Part shown: one piece after another, positions 8,210 to 15,760 of the stretch
Numbering within the stretch: the first letter of the stretch is position 1
Layout of the letters: each line of letters opens with the position of its first letter
Assembly: GCA_040391865.1 (NCBI GenBank)
Contig: JBEBWZ010000001.1
Location: forward strand, 1-64,000
DNA length: 64,000 nt
Source of the DNA: Solimonas sp040391865
GTDB taxonomy: Bacteria > Pseudomonadota > Gammaproteobacteria > Nevskiales > Nevskiaceae
Direction of reading: 5' to 3'
Translations under genes and position numbers: made by a program
Notes under the pieces: model-generated
What the model was told of the DNA's origin: nothing
Databases searched by the model: none
What the model saw: only the letters and a program-made list of their open reading frames with translations

Positions 8210-9657
8210 CCTTCACCGCCGCGCATTGGCTGGCCCTGCTGCCGATCCTGCTGCTCAGCGGCACGGTCGTGGCCGTGATGATGGCGATCGCCTTCCGTCG
8301 CAACCACTGGTGGAACGCGACCTTCGCGGTTGTTGGCCTCAACCTGACGCTGTTTGCCTGCATTCCGCTGTTCGGCATGGAGCCGATCAACGTCACGCCG
8401 CTGCTGGTGGTCGACGGCTACGCCGCGTTCTACATGGCGCTGATCCTGGTCACCACGCTGGCCACGGCCACGCTGTCGCATGCCTATCTCGAAGGCTATG
8501 CCGGCAACAAGGAAGAGATGTACCTGCTGCTGACGCTGTCGGCACTGGGCGCGCTGGTCCTGGCCTGCAGCCAGCACATGGCCTCGCTGTTCATCGGCTT
8601 CGAACTGCTGAGCATTCCGCTGTACGCGATGGTGGCGTATTCGCACAAAAGCCGGAACGCGCTCGAAGGCGGCCTCAAGTATCTGGTGCTGTCGGCGGCG
8701 GCTTCGGCATTCCTGCTGTTCGGCATGGCGCTGATCTATTCGCAGACCGGTACGCTGGGTTTCCGCGAGATCGCGGCCCATACCGCCAGCGGCGCGGGTG
8801 CCAGCTATCTGCTCGTCGGCGGCGCGATGTTCCTGGTCGGCATTGCCTTCAAGCTGTCGCTGGTACCGTTCCACCTGTGGACACCGGACGTGTACGAAGC
8901 GGCGCCGGCCCCGGTCACCGGCTATCTGGCCACCGTCTCCAAGACCGCCATCTTCGCGGTGTTCCTGCGCTACTTCGTGGAAGCGGGCGGCTACAAGCAG
9001 CTGGCCCTGCTCGACGTCATGTCGGCGCTGGCGCTGGCCTCGATCATCGTCGGCAACGTGCTGGCGCTGCGCCAGAACAACGTCAAGCGCATGCTCGCGT
9101 ACTCGTCGGTCGCGCACTTTGGCTACTGCATGGTGGCGCTGATCTCCTCCGGGCCCTTGGGTGTCGAAGCGGTGGGCGTTTACCTGGTGACCTACGTCGT
9201 CACCACGCTGGGCGTATTCGGTGTGATCACGCTGACCTCCAGCCCGGTGGGCAGCCGCGACGCCGACGTGATCTACGATTACCGCGGCCTGTTCTGGCGG
9301 CGTCCGTATCTCGCATCGATCCTGACCGCGATGCTGCTGTCGCTGGCCGGCATTCCGCTGACCGCCGGTTTCATCGGCAAGTTCTACGCGATTGCCGCGG
9401 GTGTGGATGCCCGGCTGTGGGTGCTGCTGGCCGCCGTGGTCATCGGCAGCGCCATCGGCCTGTACTACTACCTGCGCCTGCTGATCACCCTGTTCATGCT
9501 CGACCCGCAGAAGCGCCGTTTCGAAGCGCCGCTGGATTGGGCGCAGCGTGCCGGCGGTGCCATGGTCTGCGGTCTGATGGTGCTGATGATGGTCCTGGGC
9601 ATCTTCCCGGAACCGTTCATCCGCCTGATCCGGATGGCGATGCTGATTCCCAGCTGA
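8206..9657 (+). CDS. nuoN: NADH-quinone oxidoreductase subunit N
   Basis: NuoN (483 aa) is the third antiporter-like subunit of complex I, next to NuoK. It shows FELLSIPLYAMVAY with the conserved Glu, the FKLSLVPFHLWTPDVYEAAPAPVTG broken-helix region, and RQNNVKRMLAYSSVAHFGY. The ATG at 8206 overlaps the nuoM stop (ATGA) and has a GGAGG ribosome site inside nuoM. It is the last gene of the nuo operon; a terminator follows 24 bases after the stop. Confidence 0.98.
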   Translation: MTFTAAHWLALLPILLLSGTVVAVMMAIAFRRNHWWNATFAVVGLNLTLFACIPLFGMEPINVTPLLVVDGYAAFYMALILVTTLATATLSHAYLEGYAGNKEEMYLLLTLSALGALVLACSQHMASLFIGFELLSIPLYAMVAYSHKSRNALEGGLKYLVLSAAASAFLLFGMALIYSQTGTLGFREIAAHTASGAGASYLLVGGAMFLVGIAFKLSLVPFHLWTPDVYEAAPAPVTGYLATVSKTAIFAVFLRYFVEAGGYKQLALLDVMSALALASIIVGNVLALRQNNVKRMLAYSSVAHFGYCMVALISSGPLGVEAVGVYLVTYVVTTLGVFGVITLTSSPVGSRDADVIYDYRGLFWRRPYLASILTAMLLSLAGIPLTAGFIGKFYAIAAGVDARLWVLLAAVVIGSAIGLYYYLRLLITLFMLDPQKRRFEAPLDWAQRAGGAMVCGLMVLMMVLGIFPEPFIRLIRMAMLIPS

Positions 9658-9680
9658 GCCGCCGAGCCCGGTCGATCCGA

Positions 9681-9716
9681 CCCCGCCCGGCGTGACGCCC
9701 GGCGGGGTTTTGTTCT
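9681..9716 (+). terminator. Rho-independent terminator of the nuo operon
   Basis: A GC-rich stem pairs 9681-9687 with 9701-9707 (CCCCGCC/GGCGGGG) and continues, after one mismatch, with four inner pairs around a TGA loop. It is followed by TTTTGTTCTTTT. This marks the end of the nuo transcript. Confidence 0.9.
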
Positions 9717-9840
9717 TTTCACCCTGAAATTCCGCTCGGCAAGCTTGCCAACCCTTCACGGCGCGGCACTTTTGGCTTACCGTGTTTCAGCCTTTATCTC
9801 GCAGCACACCGTGCTGTTGCCTGCTTCCGCAAAGTAAACC

Positions 9841-10692
9841 ATGAGCACCCTCGACTTCCTCAAACAGCTGTCCGCGTTCAGTGCGCGCGAGGAACTGCAC
9901 AAGCGTCTGGTGACGCCGGAACTGGAGGCCATGTTCGCGCGCATCCCCAAGCCGGTCGGCAGCTTCGGCTACGACGCCTGGGGCTACAACGAACAGACCT
10001 TCAAGCTCGGCATGGGCGTGGTGCGCTGGCTCTACGAAAAATACTTCCGCGTGGTCGCCACCGGCCTGGAAAACGTGCCGCAGCAAGGGCGCCTGCTGCT
10101 GATCGCCAACCACTCCGGGCAGCTGCCGATGGATGGCGTGCTGATCGGCTACGCGCTGGCGACCAACGCGCACGGGCCGCGCGCACCGCGCGCGATGATC
10201 GAGCGCTTCTTTCCCACGGTGCCGTACCTGGGCAATCTGCTCAACGGCTTCGGCGCGGTGATCGGCGATCCGCTGAACTGCATCAAGATGCTGGAGCAGG
10301 ACGAAGCGATCATCGTGTTTCCGGAAGGCGTGCGCGGCTCCGGCAAGCTGTATCGCCAGCGGTACCAGCTGCAGCGCTTCGGCAACGGCTTCATGCATCT
10401 GGCGATGCATCACGACACCCCGATCATCCCGGTCGGTGTGGTGGGTTGCGAGGAAACCATGCCGTCGCTGGCCAACATCGCGCCGCTGGCCAAACTGCTG
10501 GGCGTGCCGTACATCCCGATCGGTCCGCTGCTGCCGCTGCCGGCGCGGGTCTATCTGAACTTCGGCAAGCCGCTGGTGTTCAAGGGCAAGGCCGAGAACG
10601 AAGAGCAGGTCACCGCGCGCGTCGAGCAGGTCAAGGAGGCCGTGCGCGAGCAGATCGCGATCGGTCTCAAACAGCGCACAACGATTTTCTAG
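9841..10692 (+). CDS. PlsC-family lysophospholipid acyltransferase
   Basis: This 283-residue protein belongs to the glycerolipid acyltransferase (PlsC/LPLAT) superfamily, which moves an acyl group from acyl-CoA or acyl-ACP to a lysolipid or similar acceptor at the inner membrane. The catalytic block is NHSGQLPMDG (near residue 87; the His and Asp of the HX4-5D motif) and the acceptor-binding block is FPEGVRGSGK (near residue 161). No transmembrane segment is obvious, so it is probably peripheral. The next gene, an epimerase-like SDR, starts 11 bases after its stop, so the pair probably acts together on a lipid. The true acceptor is not evident from the sequence. Confidence 0.85.
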   Translation: MSTLDFLKQLSAFSAREELHKRLVTPELEAMFARIPKPVGSFGYDAWGYNEQTFKLGMGVVRWLYEKYFRVVATGLENVPQQGRLLLIANHSGQLPMDGVLIGYALATNAHGPRAPRAMIERFFPTVPYLGNLLNGFGAVIGDPLNCIKMLEQDEAIIVFPEGVRGSGKLYRQRYQLQRFGNGFMHLAMHHDTPIIPVGVVGCEETMPSLANIAPLAKLLGVPYIPIGPLLPLPARVYLNFGKPLVFKGKAENEEQVTARVEQVKEAVREQIAIGLKQRTTIF

Positions 10693-10703
10693 GAGCCTTG
10701 CGG

Positions 10704-11651
10704 GTGGTCAACAGGAAAACCGTACTTGTCACCGGCGCGGCCGGCTCGCTGGCCAAGCGCGTGATCGCGCGGCTGCACGGCAACTACAACGTCATTGCCG
10801 TCGACTTCCGCCGCAAGGTCGAGACCGACGCCGGCGTGCTGTCGTACAAGGTCGACATGCACAAGCGTGGCTTCGAGGACATCTTCCGTGCGCACAAGAT
10901 CGATGCCGTGCTGCACATCGGCCGCATCTTCGCGCATGAGTCCGACCGCATGCGGCGCTACAACGCCAACGTGCTCGGGACCAAGAAGCTGCTGGAACTG
11001 TGTCGCAAATACGAAGTGCAGCAGGTCATCATCCATTCCACCTACTTCGTCTACGGCGCTTCCGCCTACAACCCGGCGCTGCTCGATGAAGATGCGCCGC
11101 TGAAGGCCAGCGAAGTCACGCAGGATCTGGTGGATTCGGTGGAAGTCGAAAGCCTGGCGCAGATCTATCTGTGGAAATACCCGCAGCTCAACATCACCAT
11201 CCTGCGGCCGTGCAACGTCGTCGGGCCGGGCGTCAAGAACACCATGGCGGTGCTGTTGTCGCGGCCGCTGGCGCCGGTGCTGATGGGCTTCTCACCGCTG
11301 ATGCAATTCCTGCACGTGGACGACATGGCCGATGCAATGGTCGTGGCCTTTGAGAAGAATCAACCGGGTATCTATAACATCGCGCCGGATGACTGGGTGG
11401 GCTATCAGGAAGCGGTCGAGCAATGCGGCTGCAAGCGCCTGCCGGTGCTGTCGATCCCGCCGATGTTCCCGCGCATGGTCAGCAATCTGCTGAACTGGAA
11501 TGCCTTCTTTCCGCCGTACCTGATCAACTACTTCAAGTATCCGGTAATCCTCGACGGCAGCCATTTCACCGAAACCTTCGGTTGGCAGCCGCGCCGCAAC
11601 CTCAACGACATCTTCAGCTACTACCGCAAGAACAAACTGCTGGCGGCCTGA
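10704..11651 (+). CDS. NAD-dependent epimerase/dehydratase (extended SDR)
   Basis: An extended short-chain dehydrogenase of 315 aa. The Rossmann glycine motif is TGAAGSLA at the N-terminus, and the active-site region holds HSTYFVYG. The GTG at 10704 is chosen because an AGGAG site lies 8 bases upstream and because it gives the glycine motif at the normal distance from the N-terminus. It follows the acyltransferase by 11 bases and is probably co-transcribed with it. Substrate is unknown: the family covers sugar-nucleotide epimerases, dehydratases and steroid or lipid dehydrogenases, and the acyltransferase neighbour favours a lipid-linked one. Confidence 0.8.
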   Translation: MVNRKTVLVTGAAGSLAKRVIARLHGNYNVIAVDFRRKVETDAGVLSYKVDMHKRGFEDIFRAHKIDAVLHIGRIFAHESDRMRRYNANVLGTKKLLELCRKYEVQQVIIHSTYFVYGASAYNPALLDEDAPLKASEVTQDLVDSVEVESLAQIYLWKYPQLNITILRPCNVVGPGVKNTMAVLLSRPLAPVLMGFSPLMQFLHVDDMADAMVVAFEKNQPGIYNIAPDDWVGYQEAVEQCGCKRLPVLSIPPMFPRMVSNLLNWNAFFPPYLINYFKYPVILDGSHFTETFGWQPRRNLNDIFSYYRKNKLLAA

Positions 11652-11720
11652 GGTCGCTACGGAGCCGGTGAGCGGTGTATGGTTTCTGTCAGGTTTCACG
11701 GACTATCCAAGGAGCAAACA

Positions 11721-12236
11721 ATGGCCAAGAAGAAGACGGTCAAGGCAGACAAGGCAGCGGACAAGGGTTCGCAGATCGATATCGGCATCAGCCGTGACAA
11801 GCGCAAAGCGATTGCCGACGGCCTGTCGCGCTTGCTGGCCGACGAATACACCCTGTACCTGAAGACGCACAATTTCCATTGGAACGTCACCGGGCCGATG
11901 TTCAATACCCTGCACCTGATGTTCGAAGGGCATTACATCGAGGCGGCCACGGCGGTCGATCTGGTGGCCGAGCGCATCCGTGCACTGGGCTTCCCCGCAC
12001 CCGGCACCTACAAGCAGTACGCGGCGCTGTCGTCGATCGAAGAAACCGCTGGCGTGCCGGCTGCGATGGAAATGGTGCGGCTGCTGGTCAAGGGCCATGA
12101 AGCCTGTGCCAAGACCGCGCGCGATGTATTCACGCCAGCCGAGGCCGGCAACGACGAAGCGACCTGCGATCTGCTGACGCAGCGGCTGCAACTGCACGAA
12201 AAAACCGCGTGGATGCTGCGCGCACTGCTTGAGTAA
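11721..12236 (+). CDS. dps: Dps-family DNA-binding ferritin-like protein
   Basis: Dps forms a hollow dodecamer that oxidises and stores iron using peroxide and can coat DNA in starvation. This copy is 171 aa. The ferroxidase and fold signature is at residues 48-72 (KTHNFHWNVTGPMF followed by MFEGHY). The N-terminal tail of about 20 residues is rich in lysine, the feature used for DNA binding in the E. coli protein. The ATG at 11721 has a strong AAGGAG site 6 bases upstream; a longer in-frame start at 11679 adds unrelated residues. It stands alone, with 69 bases to the upstream gene. Its stop region overlaps a possible TTG start of the next gene. Confidence 0.93.
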   Translation: MAKKKTVKADKAADKGSQIDIGISRDKRKAIADGLSRLLADEYTLYLKTHNFHWNVTGPMFNTLHLMFEGHYIEAATAVDLVAERIRALGFPAPGTYKQYAALSSIEETAGVPAAMEMVRLLVKGHEACAKTARDVFTPAEAGNDEATCDLLTQRLQLHEKTAWMLRALLE

Positions 12237-12267
12237 GCCTGCTCCAGACGCCTTGCGAGAATCCGCC

Positions 12268-13269
12268 GTGAGCCGTACGGCCACCCCCTTGTTGGCCGTA
12301 CGGCAGCTGCGCGTGCAGTTTGCCGCGCGCGGCCGTCAGTTCTGGCGCGCGCCCGTGCCCCTGCGCGCCGTCGACGACATCAACTTCAATCTCTACGCCG
12401 GACAGACCCTGGGGCTGGTCGGTGAGTCCGGCTCCGGCAAATCGACGCTGGCGCGTGCCCTGATCGGCCTGCAGCCGATTGCCGGCGGCGCGATCCATTT
12501 CGACGGCCGTGACCTGACTCGGCTCGATGCCGCAGGCTGGCGGCAGCAGCGCCGCGAGATCCAGATGGTGTTCCAGGACCCGCTCGCGAGCCTGAACCCA
12601 CGCATGACCATTGGTCGCAGCGTCGCCGAGCCGCTGCGCGCACTGTGCCCGGAACTGTCCGCTGCCGAGCGGGTAGAGCGCGTGCAGCAGATGCTGGAGC
12701 GCGTCGGCATCCCGGCCGCGCATATGGACCGCTACCCGCATGAGTTCTCGGGCGGGCAATGTCAGCGCATCGGCATTGCGCGCGCGCTGGTGGTACGGCC
12801 GCGCTTGCTGATCTGCGATGAGCCGGTGTCGGCACTCGATGTGTCGATCCAGGCACAGATCGTCAATCTGCTGGCCGAGCTGCAACAGGAATACGGCCTT
12901 GCGCTGCTGTTCATCGCGCATGACCTGGCCGTGGTGCGCCAAATCAGCCATCGCGTGCTGGTGATGTACTTCGGCCGCGGGATGGAGCAGGGCGACTGCG
13001 GGCAGATCTTCACGCAACCACGGCATCCGTACACCCGCGCCCTGCTGGCATCAGTGCCGGGCGCCTCGGAAGAACAGCGGCAACACCAACTGCTCGACGG
13101 CGAACTGCCGAGCCTCAACCGACCGCCGCTGGGTTGCGCCTTCGTCAGCCGCTGCCCGATGGCCGACGAGCAATGCACCCGCAGCGTGCCGCATGCGCGC
13201 CGCTTCGCCGATGGCGGGATGTCGGCTTGCCACTATGCGGTGGATGTTGCGGAGCCGGTGTTCAGCTGA
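12268..13269 (+). CDS. Oligopeptide/dipeptide ABC transporter ATP-binding protein (OppF/DppF type)
   Basis: This is an ABC ATPase of the peptide/nickel importer class, about 333 aa. Motifs in order are Walker A GESGSGKST, Q-loop FQDPLASLNPR, signature FSGGQCQRIGIARAL, Walker B LLICDEPVSALDVS, and the switch His in FIAHDL. A C-terminal oligopeptide-binding extension (HPYTRALLASVPG...) with Cys residues is present. Start is uncertain: GTG at 12268 or a TTG at 12229 overlapping dps; neither has a good ribosome site. No permease, partner ATPase or binding protein is adjacent, so its transporter partners must lie elsewhere, or it works as an orphan. Confidence 0.85.
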   Translation: MSRTATPLLAVRQLRVQFAARGRQFWRAPVPLRAVDDINFNLYAGQTLGLVGESGSGKSTLARALIGLQPIAGGAIHFDGRDLTRLDAAGWRQQRREIQMVFQDPLASLNPRMTIGRSVAEPLRALCPELSAAERVERVQQMLERVGIPAAHMDRYPHEFSGGQCQRIGIARALVVRPRLLICDEPVSALDVSIQAQIVNLLAELQQEYGLALLFIAHDLAVVRQISHRVLVMYFGRGMEQGDCGQIFTQPRHPYTRALLASVPGASEEQRQHQLLDGELPSLNRPPLGCAFVSRCPMADEQCTRSVPHARRFADGGMSACHYAVDVAEPVFS

Positions 13270-13324
13270 CGCAGGACTCAAGCCGCACAGCGAAACGGAG
13301 TCGGCTCTAATGATTCGTCAGGCG

Positions 13325-13723
13325 TCATTTCCCACCCTTTCCGGCTGCAAGCATGGCGCCCATACGTTCGTGGATGACGGTGATGGCCTTCAGTGGGCGG
13401 ATCATCACCTTGAACTCGGTGATCTCGCCACGCTCGTTCCACTTGATGATGTCGACACCATTCACCAGTACCCCGTCGATCTCTGTCTCAAACTCCAGCA
13501 TTGCGTCAGAGTCCCCGATGATCTCGCGGACATACCGGAAACTGGCGTTGAAGAGGACATGGAAGGCAGCGCTCAGATAGCCTTTGGTCAAGGCCTTTCC
13601 GCGCTGCGGCGTGTGAACGACAGGTGAGATGAACACCGCGTCTGCCGCAAGAAGCTTGTCCAGGCCAGCGGGATCATTGGCTTGGACAAGGTGGTGCCAG
13701 ACCTCGATTGGATGTTGGCTCAT
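13325..13723 (-). CDS. SnoaL-like / NTF2-fold protein
   Basis: A 132-residue protein of the nuclear transport factor 2 like superfamily (SnoaL-like), small alpha+beta barrels that act as enzymes or ligand-binding proteins. The pattern is typical: an N-terminal helix with WHHLVQANDPAGLDKLLAADAVFISPV, then strands ending in IEIDGV-type and FKVMIRPLKAI. No catalytic residues can be assigned. It is convergent with the ABC ATPase and divergent from the deaminase, so it appears to be a single-gene unit. Confidence 0.7.
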   Translation of the reverse strand: MSQHPIEVWHHLVQANDPAGLDKLLAADAVFISPVVHTPQRGKALTKGYLSAAFHVLFNASFRYVREIIGDSDAMLEFETEIDGVLVNGVDIIKWNERGEITEFKVMIRPLKAITVIHERMGAMLAAGKGGK

Positions 13724-14055
13724 GGACTCGCTTACCTTGACGTGATGGGTGATGCCTGACGCTCAGTTTAAGCCGAATGCCAAGGGACCGATCCATTCTT
13801 TGCAGGGAGGGAATCGCGGAGAATAAATCTGCCCCTTTGTTCCTGGGCGTCGTCAACGGGATCATTACCTGGCGACGACCCGCACGAACGACGGTCGGAG
13901 AAAGGCGATTCTCCGATCAGTTGCCATGAAAATGCTCGGCTGCTGGAGTGACTGCGGACATTGCCGTCAGAGATTCTGGAGCGAGCATGCCAACGGTGTA
14001 TTTGAGGGCGGCACCGACTCACTGGGTGGTGTGCTGCATGTTTTCAGAGGGCTTT
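13724..14055. other. Intergenic region with repeat-element traces
   Basis: This 332-base gap separates the divergent SnoaL-like and deaminase genes. At 13895-13916 there is an 8-bp perfect hairpin (TCGGAGAA, loop AGGCGA, TTCTCCGA). Around 13817-13840 the sequence GAATAAATCTGCCCCTTT resembles the end sequence often seen beside REP-associated IS200-like transposases, which would make this a decayed element; that resemblance is from memory and unverified. No convincing gene is present. Promoters for both flanking genes should lie here. Confidence 0.35.
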
Positions 14056-14553
14056 ATGAACGAATACTTCAATCCAACGACAGATGAGTTGCAGCACTTG
14101 CACCGCTGTGTGGCCTTGGCGGCCGAAGCCTTGGCCGCGGGAGATGAGCCGTTCGGCTCCGTCCTCGTTGCTGCGGACGGGGCGGTGCTCGCCGAGGATC
14201 GCAATCGCGTGTCCTCCGGCGACCGTACGCGACACCCGGAATTTGAGCTGGCGCGCTGGGCTGCCGCGAATCTGACGCTAGAGGCGCGTGCGGCGGCGAC
14301 GCTGTTTACCTCCTGTGAGCACTGTCCGATGTGTGCCGCGGCGCATGGCTGGGTCGGACTGGGGCGCATCGTGTATGTCAGCTCGTCCGCGCAATTGGCC
14401 GCCTGGCTGGCGGAACTGGGAGTGCCTGCGTCACCGGTACGCGCGCTGCCGATCCATGCGATTGTTCCTGATCTGGTAGTTGACGGCCCGGTACCCTTGC
14501 TGATGGAGTCGGTGCGCGATTTGTACCGGCGCTTCCATCGCCCAGGCGGATAA
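14056..14553 (+). CDS. Cytidine/deoxycytidylate-deaminase family protein (guanine deaminase-like)
   Basis: A zinc-dependent deaminase-fold protein of 165 aa. The zinc and catalytic residues are visible as HPEFELARW (usual form H[AV]E) near residue 60 and SCEHCPMC (usual form PCxxC) near residue 90. Length and the SCExCPMC string resemble bacterial guanine deaminases, but both motifs carry substitutions (Pro after His, His in place of Pro), so the substrate is uncertain. The ATG at 14056 has an AGAGG site 5 bases upstream. The stop codon falls exactly where similarity to an IS3-type remnant begins, so the last few residues may derive from the insertion. Confidence 0.7.
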   Translation: MNEYFNPTTDELQHLHRCVALAAEALAAGDEPFGSVLVAADGAVLAEDRNRVSSGDRTRHPEFELARWAAANLTLEARAAATLFTSCEHCPMCAAAHGWVGLGRIVYVSSSAQLAAWLAELGVPASPVRALPIHAIVPDLVVDGPVPLLMESVRDLYRRFHRPGG

Positions 14554-14764
14554 CGGGCCTGCAACTTGAGAGCCTCGTTCTTGGCCCCGATCAGATCGGC
14601 AGCCTGTTTCTCGGTCCGGCCGGGCGGAACCGCCTTCACTCACTTGTACAAGCTGTGGCTTGAAACGCCGAGGCGGGCTGAAATTCCGGCAACCGAATGC
14701 CCCGATCAACGACCCGACGAGCCGTCTCTTCCTTGAATTCCAGTGTGAATCTCTGGGTGCTCAT
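14554..14764 (-). pseudogene. IS3-family transposase OrfA, frameshifted and truncated
   Basis: Reading leftwards from the ATG at 14764, the first 21 residues (MSTQRFTLEFKEET...) match the start of IS3 OrfA helix-turn-helix proteins. Near 14699 one base is missing, and the match continues in another frame as SVAGISARLGVSSHSLYK. The expected Trp codon is then TGA at 14640-14642. The match resumes as VKAVPPGRTEKQAADLI and stops at LQAR against the deaminase gene. It thus carries a frameshift, a nonsense codon and a 3' truncation. An AGGAGG ribosome site precedes the start. Confidence 0.8.
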
Positions 14765-14866
14765 GCACTTCCTCCTATGCTCAATTCATAGGGCCGGAAT
14801 GCCTACTGCACCGGGGGAAGTCCAACAGTTAGGTCGGAGTGTTAACTAAATCGGGGGAACTTCCGT
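14554..14866 (-). mobile_element. IS3-family insertion sequence remnant
   Basis: This stretch holds the 5' end of an IS3-type element read leftwards: an untranslated leader, then a decayed orfA. Two similar motifs, ACCGGGGGAAGTCC at 14809-14823 and ATCGGGGGAACTTCC at 14850-14864, lie 41 bases apart and may be element-end sequences. The element is truncated on the left, where it meets the deaminase stop codon; there is no orfB. On the right it cuts into the last integron attC site at about 14866, so it arrived after the cassette array was in place. Confidence 0.7.
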
Positions 14867-14890
14867 GTCGGCTTGAATGAATTGTTAGCG
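14866..14890 (-). other. Truncated attC site of cassette 4
   Basis: Only the R'' and L'' side is left: GCGCTAAC followed by AATTCATTCAAGCCGA, which matches the left arm of classical attC sites. The sequence then changes to the IS3-type leader, so the L' and R' half is missing. Without it the cupin cassette could not be excised at this end. Confidence 0.75.
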
Positions 14891-14902
14891 CCCAAAGGCA
14901 GA

Positions 14903-15382
14903 TTAGTATGGCGTGCCATCTTTGTGTGTGAACTCCCAAGCTCCATTTACCAAACTGCCTGCAATGTCGTCGTCTGGATACGTCACTTGGTCGCCAGCAG
15001 AACGATCTCCGATCTCAAGATAGACAAGGGGTTCGCCTGAGTCATTGCGAATTTGGTGAGCGTTGCCATTGCCAGCTTTGAAGCCCGCGCACATGCCAGC
15101 TTTTAACAATGATGTTCCATTGTTTGTGACTAGCGTTGCGATGCCTGAAACAACGTACACGAACTCATCTTGCTTTGAGTGGGCATGCCGAAGTGCGGAG
15201 ACGCCACTTGGAGCAATGGTCGTCAGATTGACGCCAAAGTTTGTTAGGCCGAATAGGTCGCCAAGCGGGCGCTTTATTCGGCTCTGCATTCGTGAGGCAA
15301 AAGGCTCCGGATACACCGATGGTTTTTTCCGCTCTGGGGCATCAGCGGCTAATATTGATTCGTTTTTTTCTTGACTAGCCAT
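14903..15382 (-). CDS. Integron cassette 4: cupin-domain protein
   Basis: A single-domain cupin of 159 aa. The barrel is marked by SALRHAHSKQDEFVYVVSG (residues about 67-85, with the His-x-His and Glu metal ligands of cupin motif 1) and by the second motif NGNAHQIRNDS. Such proteins are metal-dependent isomerases, dioxygenases or sugar-binding proteins; the substrate is not evident. The ATG at 15382 begins about 20 bases after the cassette junction and has no good ribosome site. Base composition is lower in GC than the surrounding chromosome, consistent with recent acquisition. Confidence 0.75.
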   Translation of the reverse strand: MASQEKNESILAADAPERKKPSVYPEPFASRMQSRIKRPLGDLFGLTNFGVNLTTIAPSGVSALRHAHSKQDEFVYVVSGIATLVTNNGTSLLKAGMCAGFKAGNGNAHQIRNDSGEPLVYLEIGDRSAGDQVTYPDDDIAGSLVNGAWEFTHKDGTPY

Positions 15383-15396
15383 AAAGATGATCTCGG

Positions 15397-15449
15397 GCGC
15401 TAACGGGCACGCCGAAGGCGTGACCGTCGGGTTGAATAGCTGGTTGGGC
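15397..15449 (-). other. attC site between cassettes 3 and 4 (short, atypical)
   Basis: Read leftwards it starts with R'' GCCCAAC and ends with R' GTTAGCGC, and a central hairpin GTCACGCC/GGCGTG is present. The L'' arm (ATTCAACCCGACGG) has no matching L' arm, so the site is only about 53 bp and looks like it lost the L' segment. Confidence 0.7.
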
Positions 15450-15450
15450 G

Positions 15451-15663
15451 CTACGCACGTGCATACGCCAGCAGCCCGCGCTCCCCGCTTGAGAACGTAT
15501 GCTCCTTGCAGAGAACGCGCTCGCCGGGCTGAAACGCCCATGCTTCCCCTTCAGGCAGAGGCCCGAGAAGACGATAGGTATTGCCACCCTCATTCTCGGC
15601 CTCCACCGGCCGCCAACACGGTGTTCCTTCCTCAAGAAGCTCGACGTAAACGATGTTTTTCAT
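15451..15663 (-). CDS. Integron cassette 3: small conserved-looking protein
   Basis: A 70-residue protein with no family I can name with certainty. It begins MKNIVYVELLEEGTPCWRPV and has the strand-rich pattern of a small SH3-like or DUF-type barrel: a Trp-Arg-Pro-Val turn, a Gly-Gly-x-Thr-Tyr-Arg turn, and a second Trp in GEAWAF. The ATG lies 21 bases after the cassette junction; a TTG at the junction itself is less likely. The stop codon abuts the attC site, as is usual for cassettes. Confidence 0.65.
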   Translation of the reverse strand: MKNIVYVELLEEGTPCWRPVEAENEGGNTYRLLGPLPEGEAWAFQPGERVLCKEHTFSSGERGLLAYARA

Positions 15664-15678
15664 TCGCTGTGCCGTGTC

Positions 15679-15756
15679 GCCCAACGCCTGGGCTCAGCCG
15701 CGGATTTGCCGCAGCGAAGCGGAGGCAAATACGTCGGTTGGAGCACCTTGTTGGGC
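15679..15756 (-). other. attC site between cassettes 2 and 3
   Basis: A complete, classical attC of 78 bp. Reading leftwards: R'' GCCCAAC, L'' (AGGTGCTCCAACCGACG), central palindrome TTTGCC...GGCAAA around CTCCGCTTCGCTGC, L' (CGCGGCTGAGCCCAGGCG), R' GTTGGGC. The two halves are imperfectly complementary, giving the bulged hairpin recognised by IntI. Confidence 0.92.
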
Positions 15757-15760
15757 ATGG

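Noticed and set aside
8146..9759. Long open frame (537 codons) on the - strand opposite nuoN
   Set aside because: It is the mirror of a strongly conserved membrane-protein gene. Its product is made of Arg, Gln and His runs with no domain, as expected from GC-rich third positions.
13724..14055. Protein-coding gene in the gap before the deaminase
   Set aside because: Only short frames without ribosome sites or recognisable sequence; the upstream in-frame extension of the deaminase (from 13948) adds residues with no counterpart in the family.
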